From: Photorhabdus thracensis
GTDB taxonomy: Bacteria; Pseudomonadota; Gammaproteobacteria; Enterobacterales; Enterobacteriaceae
Length of the DNA stretch: 64,000 nt
Assembly: GCF_001010285.1 (NCBI RefSeq)
Contig: NZ_CP011104.1
Coordinates: forward strand, 4,650,001-4,714,000
Reading direction: 5' to 3'
Both the position numbers and the translations under genes were made by a program. Positions 19,182 through 29,152 of the stretch are shown one piece after another (positions within the stretch are counted from its first letter, which is position 1; each line of letters starts with the position of its first letter). The notes beneath the pieces are model-generated. The model was not told the DNA's origin. It made no database searches and worked only from the letters and a program-made list of their open reading frames with translations.

Positions 19182-21551
19182 ATGAATGCTATTAACATCT
19201 CAGAATCCATGAAACGTTTCAATATATTGGTATCGATACTCTCAGTATCAATAGCGATATTAGCAATTTATCTACTTTCTACTGCCTTCTATTCAGATGC
19301 TCGAGTTGATAACTATTATCAAGATAATGGCAACATTTACCGGGTGGAAACCACCTTTAATTTGCCCAATGGAGAAAAAGTAAGATCGGCAAAATCGCCA
19401 TTGCCACTCATAGAGGAGCTAGAAAAAGACAGAAGGATAAATCGTGCAGACTACTTTTTCAAACTTAACACGACGGTTGAGTCACAAGGAAAAAAGATCA
19501 CCAAAGTTCCCGTGTTTGCAGTGAGTCATCAATTCCTGAATACCCTGTCTCCCTTTAAGAAAGTCGATAATATCTTGGGAGCAAATGAGATTTATATCAC
19601 AAAAGAATTCAATAATCGCTATCTCGGCCTGGAAAATCCCAAAGGAAAATCTATTATTCTGGATAATGAAACCTATATCATCAAAGATATCGTAGAAAGA
19701 CGTCAGGATTCGAGTCTTAATATGAATGCTATTATCTCATTTAAGCCAACACTTATCAAAAACTACAATAAAGAAATATTCAATTGGTATGACACACATG
19801 CTTATATTTTTATAAAATTCTCTGATGAAAACCCAATATCCAATCGCGATGCACTTCTTAATCATATTATTGCGACCAAAGCCCCTAATCTTCCAGGCGC
19901 ACCATTTACCGCCAGTGAATTTATTCACCTGTCATTAAAAAAATTAAAAGATATTCATTACCAAGATGGATTACCTGATGAAATCTCTATTGGTTTATCA
20001 AAGGAGATAATTTACAGCACATATATCGCATTCGCATTTATCTTATTTTCCGCATTAACCAACTATTATAATTTAATTTCTGCTGATTCAGCAGAAAAAA
20101 GAGATACTTATCAGTTAAAGAAAGCACTAGGTGCTTCAACCTTCAATATTATTTGCGATTCACTGCCAGCCATGTTGCTCAGAATAACCTTTTCCGCCCT
20201 TATCTTTTTGTTGCTTATCATAACTATATTCAATGCCTCTCTATATATAAAGAATATATTTACCCTATTAGAGCCAGACAGTTTAATATATTTAGGGATA
20301 TTTTCGGTTGTTATTGCTTTTATCTTAATTTCATCAATACATTTTTCATTCTCATTACGTTTTTATATTTATCAAAGAAACAGAAAAATGGATATGAGAT
20401 ATGAATCAACCCTTGCCTCCTGGTTTAGGAAATCATCATTGGCTATTCAATTACTTGTTTCCGGAATATCTATTTATTTAGTCACCGGATTAACCAATCA
20501 ATATATTCACCTTGTTGATTTACATACTCCATATGATAATGCCAAGACCATATCAATAGCAATTAATAACGATAATAATAAAAAATTAACTATTGATGAA
20601 TTAGGCTATGAGTTTATCAGCAAATACCATACTTCGAAAATAACACTCAGTAATTGGCGACCATTTGATATGTCAAGAGAAAATATCACTATTAATTATT
20701 CCGGCCAACAAAACAGAAATAACTATATCTCTTCGAATGTTATTACTGCGGATGAAAATTTTACTGATGTATGGAAAATGAAGATTTTAGCCGGTGGTGA
20801 TAAACGCGTATATCAGAGTGATAATGCTGATGTAGTCCATGCATTAGTGACAAAAGAATTTTTAAAACAGAATGGAATTATCAAATATGATGATATTTTT
20901 AACAACTACTATTGGTACACAATGGAGGATAAAAAGATCCAAATCAGATTTATTCAGATTATAGATAATTTCAATTTAGGTGCTGTAGATGAACCATTCA
21001 GGCCAATCGTTGTTTTCATCAAAAAAGATCATGGCAAATATGCTTCGCTGAATTTAAACAATATGAGCAACCTTTCTCCGGTACTTAACGAACTATCAAA
21101 ACAGGGTTTCGATAAAAATGAAATTGATTTAACCAGTCACTTATTTAACTCTTATTATGATAATTATTTAAAAGTAATTAAATTATCATCCGCCGTCGCT
21201 ATTTTTTCGGTCCTGTTATTAGTCATCGCCTGCTTTACTACCAGCATGACTGACTTTAACGCGATGAAAAGAGAACTAAGTATAATGGAATCCATTGGTG
21301 GTTCTATTTACACCAACCTCATTCATTTTTTATCGAAAAGTGTCATCCCAATAATCGCATCAATTTTCGTGGCATATATATCAGGAAGAACTATTTTAGT
21401 TTATCTGCTTGATGAATATAGTGTGATTTACACCGATTCTTTTGTATACAGTGCTATCGCCCTATCTACTACAATGATATTCACCGTTATTATAATGATT
21501 ACTATTTATTTGGTGAATTACAGAAAATTATCCGCCACTAAATTTTTGTGA
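19182..21551 (+). CDS. ABC transporter permease (MacB/FtsX type, 8 TM)
   Basis: 789 aa. Two FtsX-like halves: a membrane helix at about 13-35, a periplasmic MacB-type domain (about 36-270), three helices (about 275-390), then a helix near 415-440, a second periplasmic domain (about 440-660) and three final helices. There is no ATPase domain; it is encoded separately at 22815. With the HlyD-like protein and ATPase it should form a MacAB-TolC-like exporter, probably for the modified peptide. AT-rich, unlike the flanking core genes. Confidence 0.82.
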   Translation: MNAINISESMKRFNILVSILSVSIAILAIYLLSTAFYSDARVDNYYQDNGNIYRVETTFNLPNGEKVRSAKSPLPLIEELEKDRRINRADYFFKLNTTVESQGKKITKVPVFAVSHQFLNTLSPFKKVDNILGANEIYITKEFNNRYLGLENPKGKSIILDNETYIIKDIVERRQDSSLNMNAIISFKPTLIKNYNKEIFNWYDTHAYIFIKFSDENPISNRDALLNHIIATKAPNLPGAPFTASEFIHLSLKKLKDIHYQDGLPDEISIGLSKEIIYSTYIAFAFILFSALTNYYNLISADSAEKRDTYQLKKALGASTFNIICDSLPAMLLRITFSALIFLLLIITIFNASLYIKNIFTLLEPDSLIYLGIFSVVIAFILISSIHFSFSLRFYIYQRNRKMDMRYESTLASWFRKSSLAIQLLVSGISIYLVTGLTNQYIHLVDLHTPYDNAKTISIAINNDNNKKLTIDELGYEFISKYHTSKITLSNWRPFDMSRENITINYSGQQNRNNYISSNVITADENFTDVWKMKILAGGDKRVYQSDNADVVHALVTKEFLKQNGIIKYDDIFNNYYWYTMEDKKIQIRFIQIIDNFNLGAVDEPFRPIVVFIKKDHGKYASLNLNNMSNLSPVLNELSKQGFDKNEIDLTSHLFNSYYDNYLKVIKLSSAVAIFSVLLLVIACFTTSMTDFNAMKRELSIMESIGGSIYTNLIHFLSKSVIPIIASIFVAYISGRTILVYLLDEYSVIYTDSFVYSAIALSTTMIFTVIIMITIYLVNYRKLSATKFL

Positions 21552-22813
21552 GACTAATCATGGACATAGAAATCAGAAAAAAAGGCATACATAACAGAGA
21601 GAAATTACTCATTCTTATTTTCTTTATCGCTTTTATTTCATTTGTTGTATTTATTATTTATTATATCGTTTCGGCTAAAGACGCTTTCGTGAATGAAAAT
21701 GAAGTTACCCAGTTTCAAGTCAGCAGCAAAATAGATAGTGATATTCTGAAAACCAGGGCAGTTGTGGTTCCTGATAAAAGCGTCTCTATCTCAACAGAGA
21801 TAGGAGGAATCGTTACCGATATAATGAAAAAACCATCACAAGATGTTTTAAAGAATGAAGAAATCGTTAAATTATCTAATTTTAATTTCACATTGAATAA
21901 TTCTTCAATGTTAGCGGACGTGACAGATAAACTCAATAATTTAATAAACATCAGAATAAACTTACAATCCGACTATCGGGATATCAATAACCGATTCTTA
22001 GAAGCATCCAAAGAATTAAAAGAAGTAGAAGATAAATTAAAACGATATCATGATCTTGTACATAAAAATTATGTTTCTAAAGAAACCATGTCCGATTTAA
22101 GGATTAAAAGAGATTATTGGCACGATGTTTATCTATTCTACAAAAGATTAAAAAATGATAAAGATCGTGATATATCAAAACAGTTAAAAGAAATCGACGA
22201 ATTTGTCGAAAAACAGAGAAAACTCGCCGACATCATCGAAAATGGTTTCGAGCAACTTTCAATAAAATCCCCTATCGCCGGTAATATCAGTTCATTAGAT
22301 TTAATTTTAGGACAACGGTTAAAACCCGGCGATAAAATAGCTATTGTTGATGATTTATCAAACTTTTATTTTGAATCAGAAATCAACGAATACTATTTAA
22401 ACAAAATAACATACCATTCATCTGCCAGTTTAATCTATAACAATGGAAAAATATCTTTACTAGTGAAATTAATTTCATCTGAAGTCAATAATGGAACATT
22501 CAAAGTCAGATTTGAATTGGAAGATAAGAAAGCAATTAACTTCAAGCGAGGGCAATCCATTGATGTCATGATTAAACTTGATGAAGATCGGAAAATATTC
22601 TCCGTACCTTCATCTATGGTGTTTTCCATTGACAATAAAAACTATGTGTTTGTTTACCATCCAGATAAAAAAATTGCCCAACGTATTCAAGTTTCCACCG
22701 GCCAAGATAATGGTTCTGATATTGAGATCAAAAGCGGTATTACTGAAGGACAAACACTCGTGAACTTTGGTAAGAATAAATTAGTTAATAATGATACAGT
22801 AAGGATTGAATAA
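21548..22813 (+). CDS. HlyD/MacA-type membrane fusion protein
   Basis: 421 aa if it starts at the GTG at 21548 (overlapping the permease stop by 4 nt), or 417 aa from ATG 21560; the choice is open. One N-terminal membrane helix (about 19-42), then a barrel-sandwich half near 65-105, a long charged coiled coil (about 110-220), the second half with SIKSPIAGNISSLDLILGQ near 238, and beta-barrel domains. It should bridge the inner-membrane permease to an outer-membrane TolC channel. Part of the exporter operon. Confidence 0.85.
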   Translation: MRLIMDIEIRKKGIHNREKLLILIFFIAFISFVVFIIYYIVSAKDAFVNENEVTQFQVSSKIDSDILKTRAVVVPDKSVSISTEIGGIVTDIMKKPSQDVLKNEEIVKLSNFNFTLNNSSMLADVTDKLNNLINIRINLQSDYRDINNRFLEASKELKEVEDKLKRYHDLVHKNYVSKETMSDLRIKRDYWHDVYLFYKRLKNDKDRDISKQLKEIDEFVEKQRKLADIIENGFEQLSIKSPIAGNISSLDLILGQRLKPGDKIAIVDDLSNFYFESEINEYYLNKITYHSSASLIYNNGKISLLVKLISSEVNNGTFKVRFELEDKKAINFKRGQSIDVMIKLDEDRKIFSVPSSMVFSIDNKNYVFVYHPDKKIAQRIQVSTGQDNGSDIEIKSGITEGQTLVNFGKNKLVNNDTVRIE

Positions 22814-22814
22814 A

Positions 22815-23477
22815 ATGATTAGCATGATGAATGTCTGTAAATCATATAAAACGAAATTCATTCAAACAAATGTTTTGAATGAAATAAATCTCAATATAGA
22901 TAAAGGCGAATTTATTTCTATAATGGGAGCGTCTGGGTCAGGGAAATCAACATTACTGAATGTCATTGGCATGTTTGAAACGATCGATAGCGGTCAATTA
23001 ACACTGAACAATAGCAATATTTTAACAATGAAATATTCTGAAAAAATATCATTCAGACGAGAATTTATTGGTTATATTTTTCAATCATTCAATCTGTTAC
23101 CCAATTTAACGGTATTTGAAAACATAGAGTTACCATTAAAATACAGAGGTTTTTCTAAAAAACAGCGGAAAAGAAGAGTATTTGATGCAATAAATAGTTT
23201 TAGATTAGAAAATCGGGAAAATCATAAACCGATACAATTATCTGGTGGACAACAGCAACGTGTTGCTATCGCCAGAGCAATGATAGCAAACCCCGCCATT
23301 TTATTGGCTGATGAACCAACCGGGAACCTGGATAGCGTAAATGGTCAGAATATTTTATCTTCACTTAAAGAACTGAATGAAAACGGTACGACGATTGTTA
23401 TGGTAACCCATTCCGTAGAAGCGGCAGCGTTTTCTGACAGAATATTAACGATGAGGGATGGCCACTTGCTTGGTTGA
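22815..23477 (+). CDS. ABC transporter ATP-binding protein (LolD/MacB type)
   Basis: 220 aa from ATG 22815, preceded by AAGGA; a TTG-starting frame opens 9 nt earlier and overlaps the previous stop. Walker A is [11 protein letters not shown] (about residues 35-45), signature [15 protein letters not shown] (about 137-151), Walker [13 protein letters not shown] (about 157-168). The Q-loop reads IFQSFNLLP. It powers the permease at 19182. Confidence 0.9.
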   Translation: MISMMNVCKSYKTKFIQTNVLNEINLNIDKGEFISIMGASGSGKSTLLNVIGMFETIDSGQLTLNNSNILTMKYSEKISFRREFIGYIFQSFNLLPNLTVFENIELPLKYRGFSKKQRKRRVFDAINSFRLENRENHKPIQLSGGQQQRVAIARAMIANPAILLADEPTGNLDSVNGQNILSSLKELNENGTTIVMVTHSVEAAAFSDRILTMRDGHLLG

Positions 23478-23506
23478 GCATAAATAACATAATAAAGGAG
23501 TTCTTT

Positions 23507-24796
23507 ATGGACACAATAATCCCCATAAAATATTTAGATTCAGACGAATCATCGATTCTCAAGAAATCGTCTAAAATTAATTACAGGCAATTAGCTTGCC
23601 GAATTATCGGTGAAATCCCCGCCGAAAAGATATTAGATGATGATGAGCTGGCTTTATATAATGAAGAAATCAGTATTCATTTCAGCCCTGAAATTATTAA
23701 TGCTAATAAGTTAGTTGTGGTTGTGAAAGCCACCAGGCTTTGCAATTTAAGATGCACTTATTGTCACTCCTGGGCAGAAGGAAAAGGAAATACCTTAACA
23801 TTCTTCAATTTAATGCGCTCCATTCACCGTTTCTTATCCCTGCCGAATATCAAGCGATTTGAATTCGTCTGGCATGGTGGCGAAGTGACTTTGTTGAATG
23901 TTAATTATTTTAAGAAACTCATCTGGTTACAGGAACAATTTAAAAAACCAGATCAAGTTATTACCAATTCAGTACAGACTAACGCAGTCAATATTCCCGA
24001 AGATTGGTTAGTGTTTCTCAAAGGTATTGGCATGGGGGTAGGGATAAGCGTTGATGGTATTGCGGAAATACACGATAGCAGGAGATTAGATTACAGAGGA
24101 AGGCCAACATCCCATAAAGTCGCGGCAGGTATGAAAAAGTTAAGAAGTTATGGCATACCTTACGGTGCGCTTATCGTCGTCGACCGCGATGTTTATGAAT
24201 CCAATATAGAAAAAATGCTCTCTTATTTTTACGAAATCGGTTTGACGGATATTGAATTTCTGAATATTGTCCCAGACAATCGATGCCAGCCGGGTGATGA
24301 TCCTGGAGGAAGTTATATCACTTACCATAACTATATTAATTTCCTTTCTAAGGTTTTCCGTGTCTGGTGGGATGGTTTTCAAGGAAAAATTAATATTCGC
24401 TTGTTTGACGGATTTATTGACAGTATCAAATCGTCCCAAAAGAAAATGTCAGATTGTTATTGGGCGGGTAACTGTTCTCAGGAAATAATCACATTGGAAC
24501 CTAATGGTACAGTATCAGCATGTGATAAATATGTTGGTGCTGAAGGGAATAATTACGGTTCGATTATTGATAATGATCTTGGGAATTTACTCGCCAAATC
24601 AAATACAAATAAGAATCATCTTAAAGAAGAAATGGAATCATATGAAAAAATGCATCAATGTAAATGGTTTCATTTATGTAATGGTGGATGCCCACACGAT
24701 CGAGTGACCAACAGGAAGCACAATCCAAACTATGATGGTTCATGTTGTGGAACCGGCGGTTTGTTGGAGACAATAAAACAAACCATAGCGGCATAA
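23507..24796 (+). CDS. Radical SAM/SPASM peptide-modifying enzyme
   Basis: 429 aa from ATG 23507, chosen for its AAAGGAG site 6 nt upstream (the frame opens 11 codons earlier). The CX3CX2C motif RLCNLRCTYCHSW has Cys at about 79, 83 and 86 for the SAM-cleaving cluster. WHGGEVTLL near 133 is the SAM-binding GGE motif in the WHGGE form seen in FxsB/GrrM/XyeB-type enzymes. The C-terminal SPASM domain has many Cys (NCSQEII, VSACDKY, QCKWFHLCNGGCPHD, SCCGTGG). I infer it forms aromatic cyclophane cross-links in the two upstream peptides. Close to the Xye maturases known from Xenorhabdus, Yersinia and Erwinia, though that subtype needs a profile search. Confidence 0.85.
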   Translation: MDTIIPIKYLDSDESSILKKSSKINYRQLACRIIGEIPAEKILDDDELALYNEEISIHFSPEIINANKLVVVVKATRLCNLRCTYCHSWAEGKGNTLTFFNLMRSIHRFLSLPNIKRFEFVWHGGEVTLLNVNYFKKLIWLQEQFKKPDQVITNSVQTNAVNIPEDWLVFLKGIGMGVGISVDGIAEIHDSRRLDYRGRPTSHKVAAGMKKLRSYGIPYGALIVVDRDVYESNIEKMLSYFYEIGLTDIEFLNIVPDNRCQPGDDPGGSYITYHNYINFLSKVFRVWWDGFQGKINIRLFDGFIDSIKSSQKKMSDCYWAGNCSQEIITLEPNGTVSACDKYVGAEGNNYGSIIDNDLGNLLAKSNTNKNHLKEEMESYEKMHQCKWFHLCNGGCPHDRVTNRKHNPNYDGSCCGTGGLLETIKQTIAA

Positions 24797-24842
24797 ATGC
24801 TATCCTGATATTTCAAGTGCAAGTAAAATGTTTCATCATAAC

Positions 24843-24882
24843 AACCCCTAATCATTGGATATGATGTCCAATATTAGGGGTT
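24843..24882. terminator. Bidirectional terminator between radical SAM gene and lpxM
   Basis: AACCCCTAAT and ATTGGA (24843-24859, one unpaired base) pair with TCCAAT and ATTAGGGGTT (24867-24882) around 7 nt. It separates two convergent genes and marks the right edge of the RiPP operon. Confidence 0.8.
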
Positions 24883-24920
24883 AGGTTCAAACTGTGATAA
24901 TTACTTCATATATATTAAAA

Positions 24921-25889
24921 TCACAGATCTTCCCTGTTATACGGCTCAATATCCCCCTCTTTGCGGGTCTTAAGCAATTTAAGGATCCAGGTGTATTGCT
25001 CAGGGTTTGGCCGCACTAATTGTTCCAATTCCTCATTCATCCGGCGGGCAATAAAAGCATCATCTTTGCCTTCAATATCATCCATTGGAGGGCGAATATA
25101 AATATCAAGCTGATGAGTACGGTAATTATAAACCGGAAACAACGGCACAATCGCCGCACGGCAAATCTTCATCAGTCTCCCAATGGCCGGTAATGTCGCC
25201 TTATACGTTGCGAAGAAATCGACAAATTCGCTGTGTTCCTCGCCGTGATCTTGATCAGGAAGATAATATCCCCAGTAACCCTGGCGAACGGTAGCAATAA
25301 AAGGTTTAATGCCGGCATCACGGGAATGTAAGCGACCACCAAAACGACCCCGGACTTTATTCCACAGATAATCTGCTACAGGGTTCTTCTGATGATGAAA
25401 CATCGCCGCTGCTTTCTGTCCATTAGCTGTCAATAATATCGCCGGAATATCCACAGCCCAGCCATGAGGAACCATGAAAATAATGTTTTTCCCCTGCGCT
25501 TTCAGTTGGCGGGTAATCTCTTCACCATGCCAATGCGTCCGGCTTAAAGCTGATTTTGTACCACGTAAACAAATCTCAGCCAGCATAACAAAAGGTTGCG
25601 GCGCAGTAGAAAACATCTCATCAATCACCGCCTCGCGCTGCTGCGCTGTCAGTTCCGGCATACAGTAGCACAGATTGATCCGCGCTCTGCGGCGCGCCCC
25701 TTTCGCAAGTCTACCGGCTAGCCACCCTATTTTAGCCAACAAAGGATCACGCATTTTAACCGGGAAGTAAGTCAGCCCAGCCAATACACCCACCCCCAGC
25801 CATAATCCCCAGTAGCGAGGATGCAGGTAGGATTTATGAAATGTCGGCACATAACCCACTTTACTGTCTGTATCTGTCTCTTTATGCAT
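24921..25889 (-). CDS. lpxM: Lipid A myristoyltransferase LpxM
   Basis: 322 aa. Adds the secondary (usually myristoyl) chain to Kdo2-lauroyl-lipid A at the cytoplasmic face of the inner membrane. One N-terminal membrane segment (GLWLGVGVLAGLTYFPV) and the HX4D catalytic motif VPHGWAVD near residue 139-146. Gene order pykA, lpxM, mepM, znuA as in E. coli. Confidence 0.95.
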   Translation of the reverse strand: MHKETDTDSKVGYVPTFHKSYLHPRYWGLWLGVGVLAGLTYFPVKMRDPLLAKIGWLAGRLAKGARRRARINLCYCMPELTAQQREAVIDEMFSTAPQPFVMLAEICLRGTKSALSRTHWHGEEITRQLKAQGKNIIFMVPHGWAVDIPAILLTANGQKAAAMFHHQKNPVADYLWNKVRGRFGGRLHSRDAGIKPFIATVRQGYWGYYLPDQDHGEEHSEFVDFFATYKATLPAIGRLMKICRAAIVPLFPVYNYRTHQLDIYIRPPMDDIEGKDDAFIARRMNEELEQLVRPNPEQYTWILKLLKTRKEGDIEPYNREDL

Positions 25890-26041
25890 GAGCTAACTCT
25901 TTAGAACAAAACGATAATCTGCCATTTTAGTACAGAGATTTATATCAGTGGATATCAACCCATCTTTTTCTGGCATATACAAAACGACAGCGGATGATAT
26001 CAATCATCCACTTTAATGTCTGTCATTAATGTTCAATTAGC

Positions 26042-27352
26042 TCAATCCAGCAAAAGCTGAGATGTTACCTCTTTTACCGTTGCCAAGAATTCTGTGCGAT
26101 CTTTACCACTCAGACCACCAGAACGCGGCAATTTCGCCGTTAATGGGTTTACCGCCTGCTGGTTGATCCAGAACTCATAGTGCAAATGAGGGCCCGTAGA
26201 ACGACCGGTACTGCCGGACAACGCGATACGATCACCACGTTTTACCTTCTGCCCTGATTTCACCAACAGTTTTCTCAGGTGCATATAACGGGTGGTATAT
26301 TGGCGTCCATGACGAATAGCGATAAAGTTCCCCGCCGCCCCATTATATTTGGAGACAATAACCTCACCGTCACCTACCGCCAAAACCGGGGTTCCCACCG
26401 GCATAGCAAAATCCACCCCTTTGTGCGGTGCGACGCGCCCTGTTACCGGGTTCACACGCCGGGGATTAAAGTGAGAAGATACACGGAATTGTTTCGTTGT
26501 TGGAAAACGTAAAAAGCCGCGCTCAAGACCGGAACCTTCACGATCATAAAAACGCCCATCTTCCGCACGGATAGCATAATAATCTTTACCACCACTGTTC
26601 AGGCGAACACCCAATAATTGGCTCTGTTCACTGTGACCATCCAGCATTTCACGGGAAAGTAATACCGAGAAGCGATCACCTTTATGTAATTTACGCAAAT
26701 CAATTTGCCATTGCAGTGCCTTGGTGACTTCACGTGCTTCACTGCTGGTTAAACCCGCGTTTAAGGCACTGCTGGTAAAGTTACTATCAACCACACCTGT
26801 AATTGCGCTGTTTTTCCACTCACCTTTCTGAAATGATTTCGTTTCTTTAAAGACATCACCTTCACGGGTATAAATACGGCTTTCACGGCGGGAAACACCC
26901 CAGGTCAGACTTTGCAGATCACCCGCTTCATTTACCGTCCATGATAATGGCTGACCAATGTTCAGCCCCCGTAACACTTTGTGCTGACTCGCCAGTAATG
27001 CCACGTCGGAAGCATCAATACCAAATTGCGTCAAAATGCTACTGAGGGTATCACCGTCAGAGACAATATACTCATGCGGAGTTTGAGCCGTCGTTTCCGA
27101 ATTCGTCTCTTCATCGGGAATGCCCTCATCCGGTAATTGTTCACTGCTATCCGCAATAATCTCATCAGTATTTGCCGGGGCATTGATAGCAATACTGCCG
27201 GTGCTTATTTCTTCCTGTTGTTCATGATGATAAGCAATTGGCTGCCACATCGTGACAACCAATGTCGCCAAAGTCAGCGAACCCAGCATAATCTTATGCG
27301 GCCGCGGTAACTCCCTATACACCAGAACGATAGTTTTAACTATCTGCTGCAC
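26042..27352 (-). CDS. mepM: Murein DD-endopeptidase MepM
   Basis: 436 aa. An N-terminal anchor helix (about 20-40), a LysM-like region (YIVSDGDTLSSILTQFG near 93) and a C-terminal M23 peptidase domain with the zinc motifs HKGVDFAMPVG near 313 and GPHLHYEFW near 394. Cleaves D-Ala-mDAP cross-links so new murein can be inserted. It lies 20 bp after znuA on the same strand. The E. coli name was yebA. Confidence 0.95.
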   Translation of the reverse strand: MQQIVKTIVLVYRELPRPHKIMLGSLTLATLVVTMWQPIAYHHEQQEEISTGSIAINAPANTDEIIADSSEQLPDEGIPDEETNSETTAQTPHEYIVSDGDTLSSILTQFGIDASDVALLASQHKVLRGLNIGQPLSWTVNEAGDLQSLTWGVSRRESRIYTREGDVFKETKSFQKGEWKNSAITGVVDSNFTSSALNAGLTSSEAREVTKALQWQIDLRKLHKGDRFSVLLSREMLDGHSEQSQLLGVRLNSGGKDYYAIRAEDGRFYDREGSGLERGFLRFPTTKQFRVSSHFNPRRVNPVTGRVAPHKGVDFAMPVGTPVLAVGDGEVIVSKYNGAAGNFIAIRHGRQYTTRYMHLRKLLVKSGQKVKRGDRIALSGSTGRSTGPHLHYEFWINQQAVNPLTAKLPRSGGLSGKDRTEFLATVKEVTSQLLLD

Positions 27353-27372
27353 TAATCGAATTCCTTATTACT

Positions 27373-28320
27373 TTAATTCAGGCAACTCGCGTATTGTTCC
27401 GACAACTGAGTTATAAATTTCATATAGCTGTCCTTATCCAATACGACGCGGCTTCCTAACGGGTCTAACGTGCCCATACGCACCCCCGTATTCTTCGCTA
27501 CCGCATTAATAACGGTCGGCCTGAATTGCGGCTCAGCAAAAATGCAGGTTGCCTTCTGCTCAACCAATTGTGTTCGTATATGATGTAATTTTTGCGCGCC
27601 AGGCTGTATTTCAGGGTTAATCGTAAAATGCCCTAACGGAGCCAAACCATAATGCTGTTCGAAATAGCCATAGGCATCGTGAAAGACAAAATACCCCTTA
27701 CCGCGCGCCAGCTTAAGAATATTAGCAATATTTTTGTCAGTTTGCGCAAGATGAACGTTGAATTTACGTAGGTTTACGTCCAGCGCCGCTTTTTTCTGCG
27801 GATAACGCACTAATAATTGGTCATGGATCCCCTGAGCAGCCTGTTTCGCTATTTCCGGCGACAACCAAATGTGCATATTATATTCACCATGAGAATGATG
27901 TTCATGGTCCTCTTCATCGTGATGATGATTCGATTCCTGTAAATCTTCACCATTCTTTAGCAATAGTGGTTTAATCGCCGGCAATTGCGCTAACACTAGC
28001 TGTTTATCTTGTGGCACTTTGCTCAACGGCTTAGACAAAAAGATTTCCATATCAGGGCCAATCCATACAAATAAATCTGCCTGATTAATCTTCTTAAGAT
28101 CAGACGGTTTCAATGCATAATCATGTGGTGAAGCGCCATCAGGTAACAATACTTGCGTATCAATGACACCCTCAGTTATTGCCGACGCAATAAAGCCCAA
28201 CGGACGAATTGATGTCACAACATCAGCATTAGCCGATTGTATTGTTGCTGACATAAAAACAGTAGCAATTGCGGCTTTGCAGAAAAATTTCTGCGCCAGT
28301 TTATATGATTTGTGCAACAT
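27373..28320 (-). CDS. znuA: Zinc ABC transporter substrate-binding protein ZnuA
   Basis: 315 aa. Signal peptide to about residue 32 (SANA). Periplasmic high-affinity zinc binder. Conserved His of the fold are in DGASPHDYALKPSD near 63, MHIWLSPEIA near 149 and FVFHDAYGYFEQHYG near 216, and an acidic His-rich loop (NHHHDEEDHEHHSHGE, about 130-145) as usual for ZnuA. Divergent from znuCB across a Zur-type operator. Confidence 0.96.
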   Translation of the reverse strand: MLHKSYKLAQKFFCKAAIATVFMSATIQSANADVVTSIRPLGFIASAITEGVIDTQVLLPDGASPHDYALKPSDLKKINQADLFVWIGPDMEIFLSKPLSKVPQDKQLVLAQLPAIKPLLLKNGEDLQESNHHHDEEDHEHHSHGEYNMHIWLSPEIAKQAAQGIHDQLLVRYPQKKAALDVNLRKFNVHLAQTDKNIANILKLARGKGYFVFHDAYGYFEQHYGLAPLGHFTINPEIQPGAQKLHHIRTQLVEQKATCIFAEPQFRPTVINAVAKNTGVRMGTLDPLGSRVVLDKDSYMKFITQLSEQYASCLN

Positions 28321-28350
28321 AATGTAAATATCTCGTGGACAGAAACAAGA

Positions 28351-28370
28351 ATTGTTATATTATAACATCT
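28351..28370. promoter_or_regulatory. Zur box between znuA and znuC
   Basis: ATTGTTATATTATAACATCT, containing the dyad TGTTATATTATAACA, matches the known enterobacterial Zur site in the same place. Zinc-loaded Zur binding here would repress znuA and znuCB together. Confidence 0.85.
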
Positions 28371-28396
28371 CAATGTTCACGCAAGATATATTTAGC

Positions 28397-29152
28397 ATGT
28401 CGACACTCATCACTTTAACAAATGTTGCGGTTACCTTCGGCAACCGTCAGGTATTAAACAATGTTTCTCTTAGCTTGCAACAAGGGAATATTCTGACGTT
28501 GCTCGGTCCCAATGGTGCCGGTAAATCAACATTAGTCCGTGTTGTTTTGGGGCTTATTGAACCGTCATCCGGCACAATTGAGCATACCGATGGACTAAGA
28601 ATCGGCTATGTTCCACAGAAATTGCATCTTGATCCTACCCTGCCATTGACAGTCAAACGCTTTATGATGCTGAAACCCGGTGTAAAATCCGCCGATATAT
28701 TGCCGACACTTGAGCGGGTCAACGCGGCCCATCTCTTGCAGCAACCGATGCAAAAATTATCCGGCGGAGAAAACCAACGGGTTTTATTAGCCAGAGCGCT
28801 ATTAAATCAACCCCACTTGTTGGTGCTTGATGAACCGACACAAGGCGTTGATGTTAATGGTCAGTTAGCGCTCTATGATTTAATTAATCAAATCAGAACC
28901 GAATTGCATTGTGCTGTACTGATGGTCTCCCACGATTTGCATCTGGTGATGGCGAAAACAGACGAAGTTTTATGTCTTAATCAACATATTTGCTGTTCCG
29001 GTACACCGGAAGTTGTTTCAACTCACCCTGAATTTATCGCGATGTTTGGTCATCATGGTGCAGAACAATTGGCAGTATATCGGCATCAGCATAATCACCA
29101 TCATGATCTGAAAGGGAAAATTATCTTGAAAAATAACAGGGAATGCCATTGA
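28397..29152 (+). CDS. znuC: Zinc ABC transporter ATPase ZnuC
   Basis: 251 aa from ATG 28397; the frame opens 15 codons upstream but that stretch overlaps the Zur box and has no family match. Walker [13 protein letters not shown], signature [16 protein letters not shown], Walker [13 protein letters not shown]. The C-terminus has a His-rich tail ([12 protein letters not shown]) as in E. coli ZnuC. Its TGA overlaps the znuB ATG by 1 nt. Confidence 0.96.
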   Translation: MSTLITLTNVAVTFGNRQVLNNVSLSLQQGNILTLLGPNGAGKSTLVRVVLGLIEPSSGTIEHTDGLRIGYVPQKLHLDPTLPLTVKRFMMLKPGVKSADILPTLERVNAAHLLQQPMQKLSGGENQRVLLARALLNQPHLLVLDEPTQGVDVNGQLALYDLINQIRTELHCAVLMVSHDLHLVMAKTDEVLCLNQHICCSGTPEVVSTHPEFIAMFGHHGAEQLAVYRHQHNHHHDLKGKIILKNNRECH

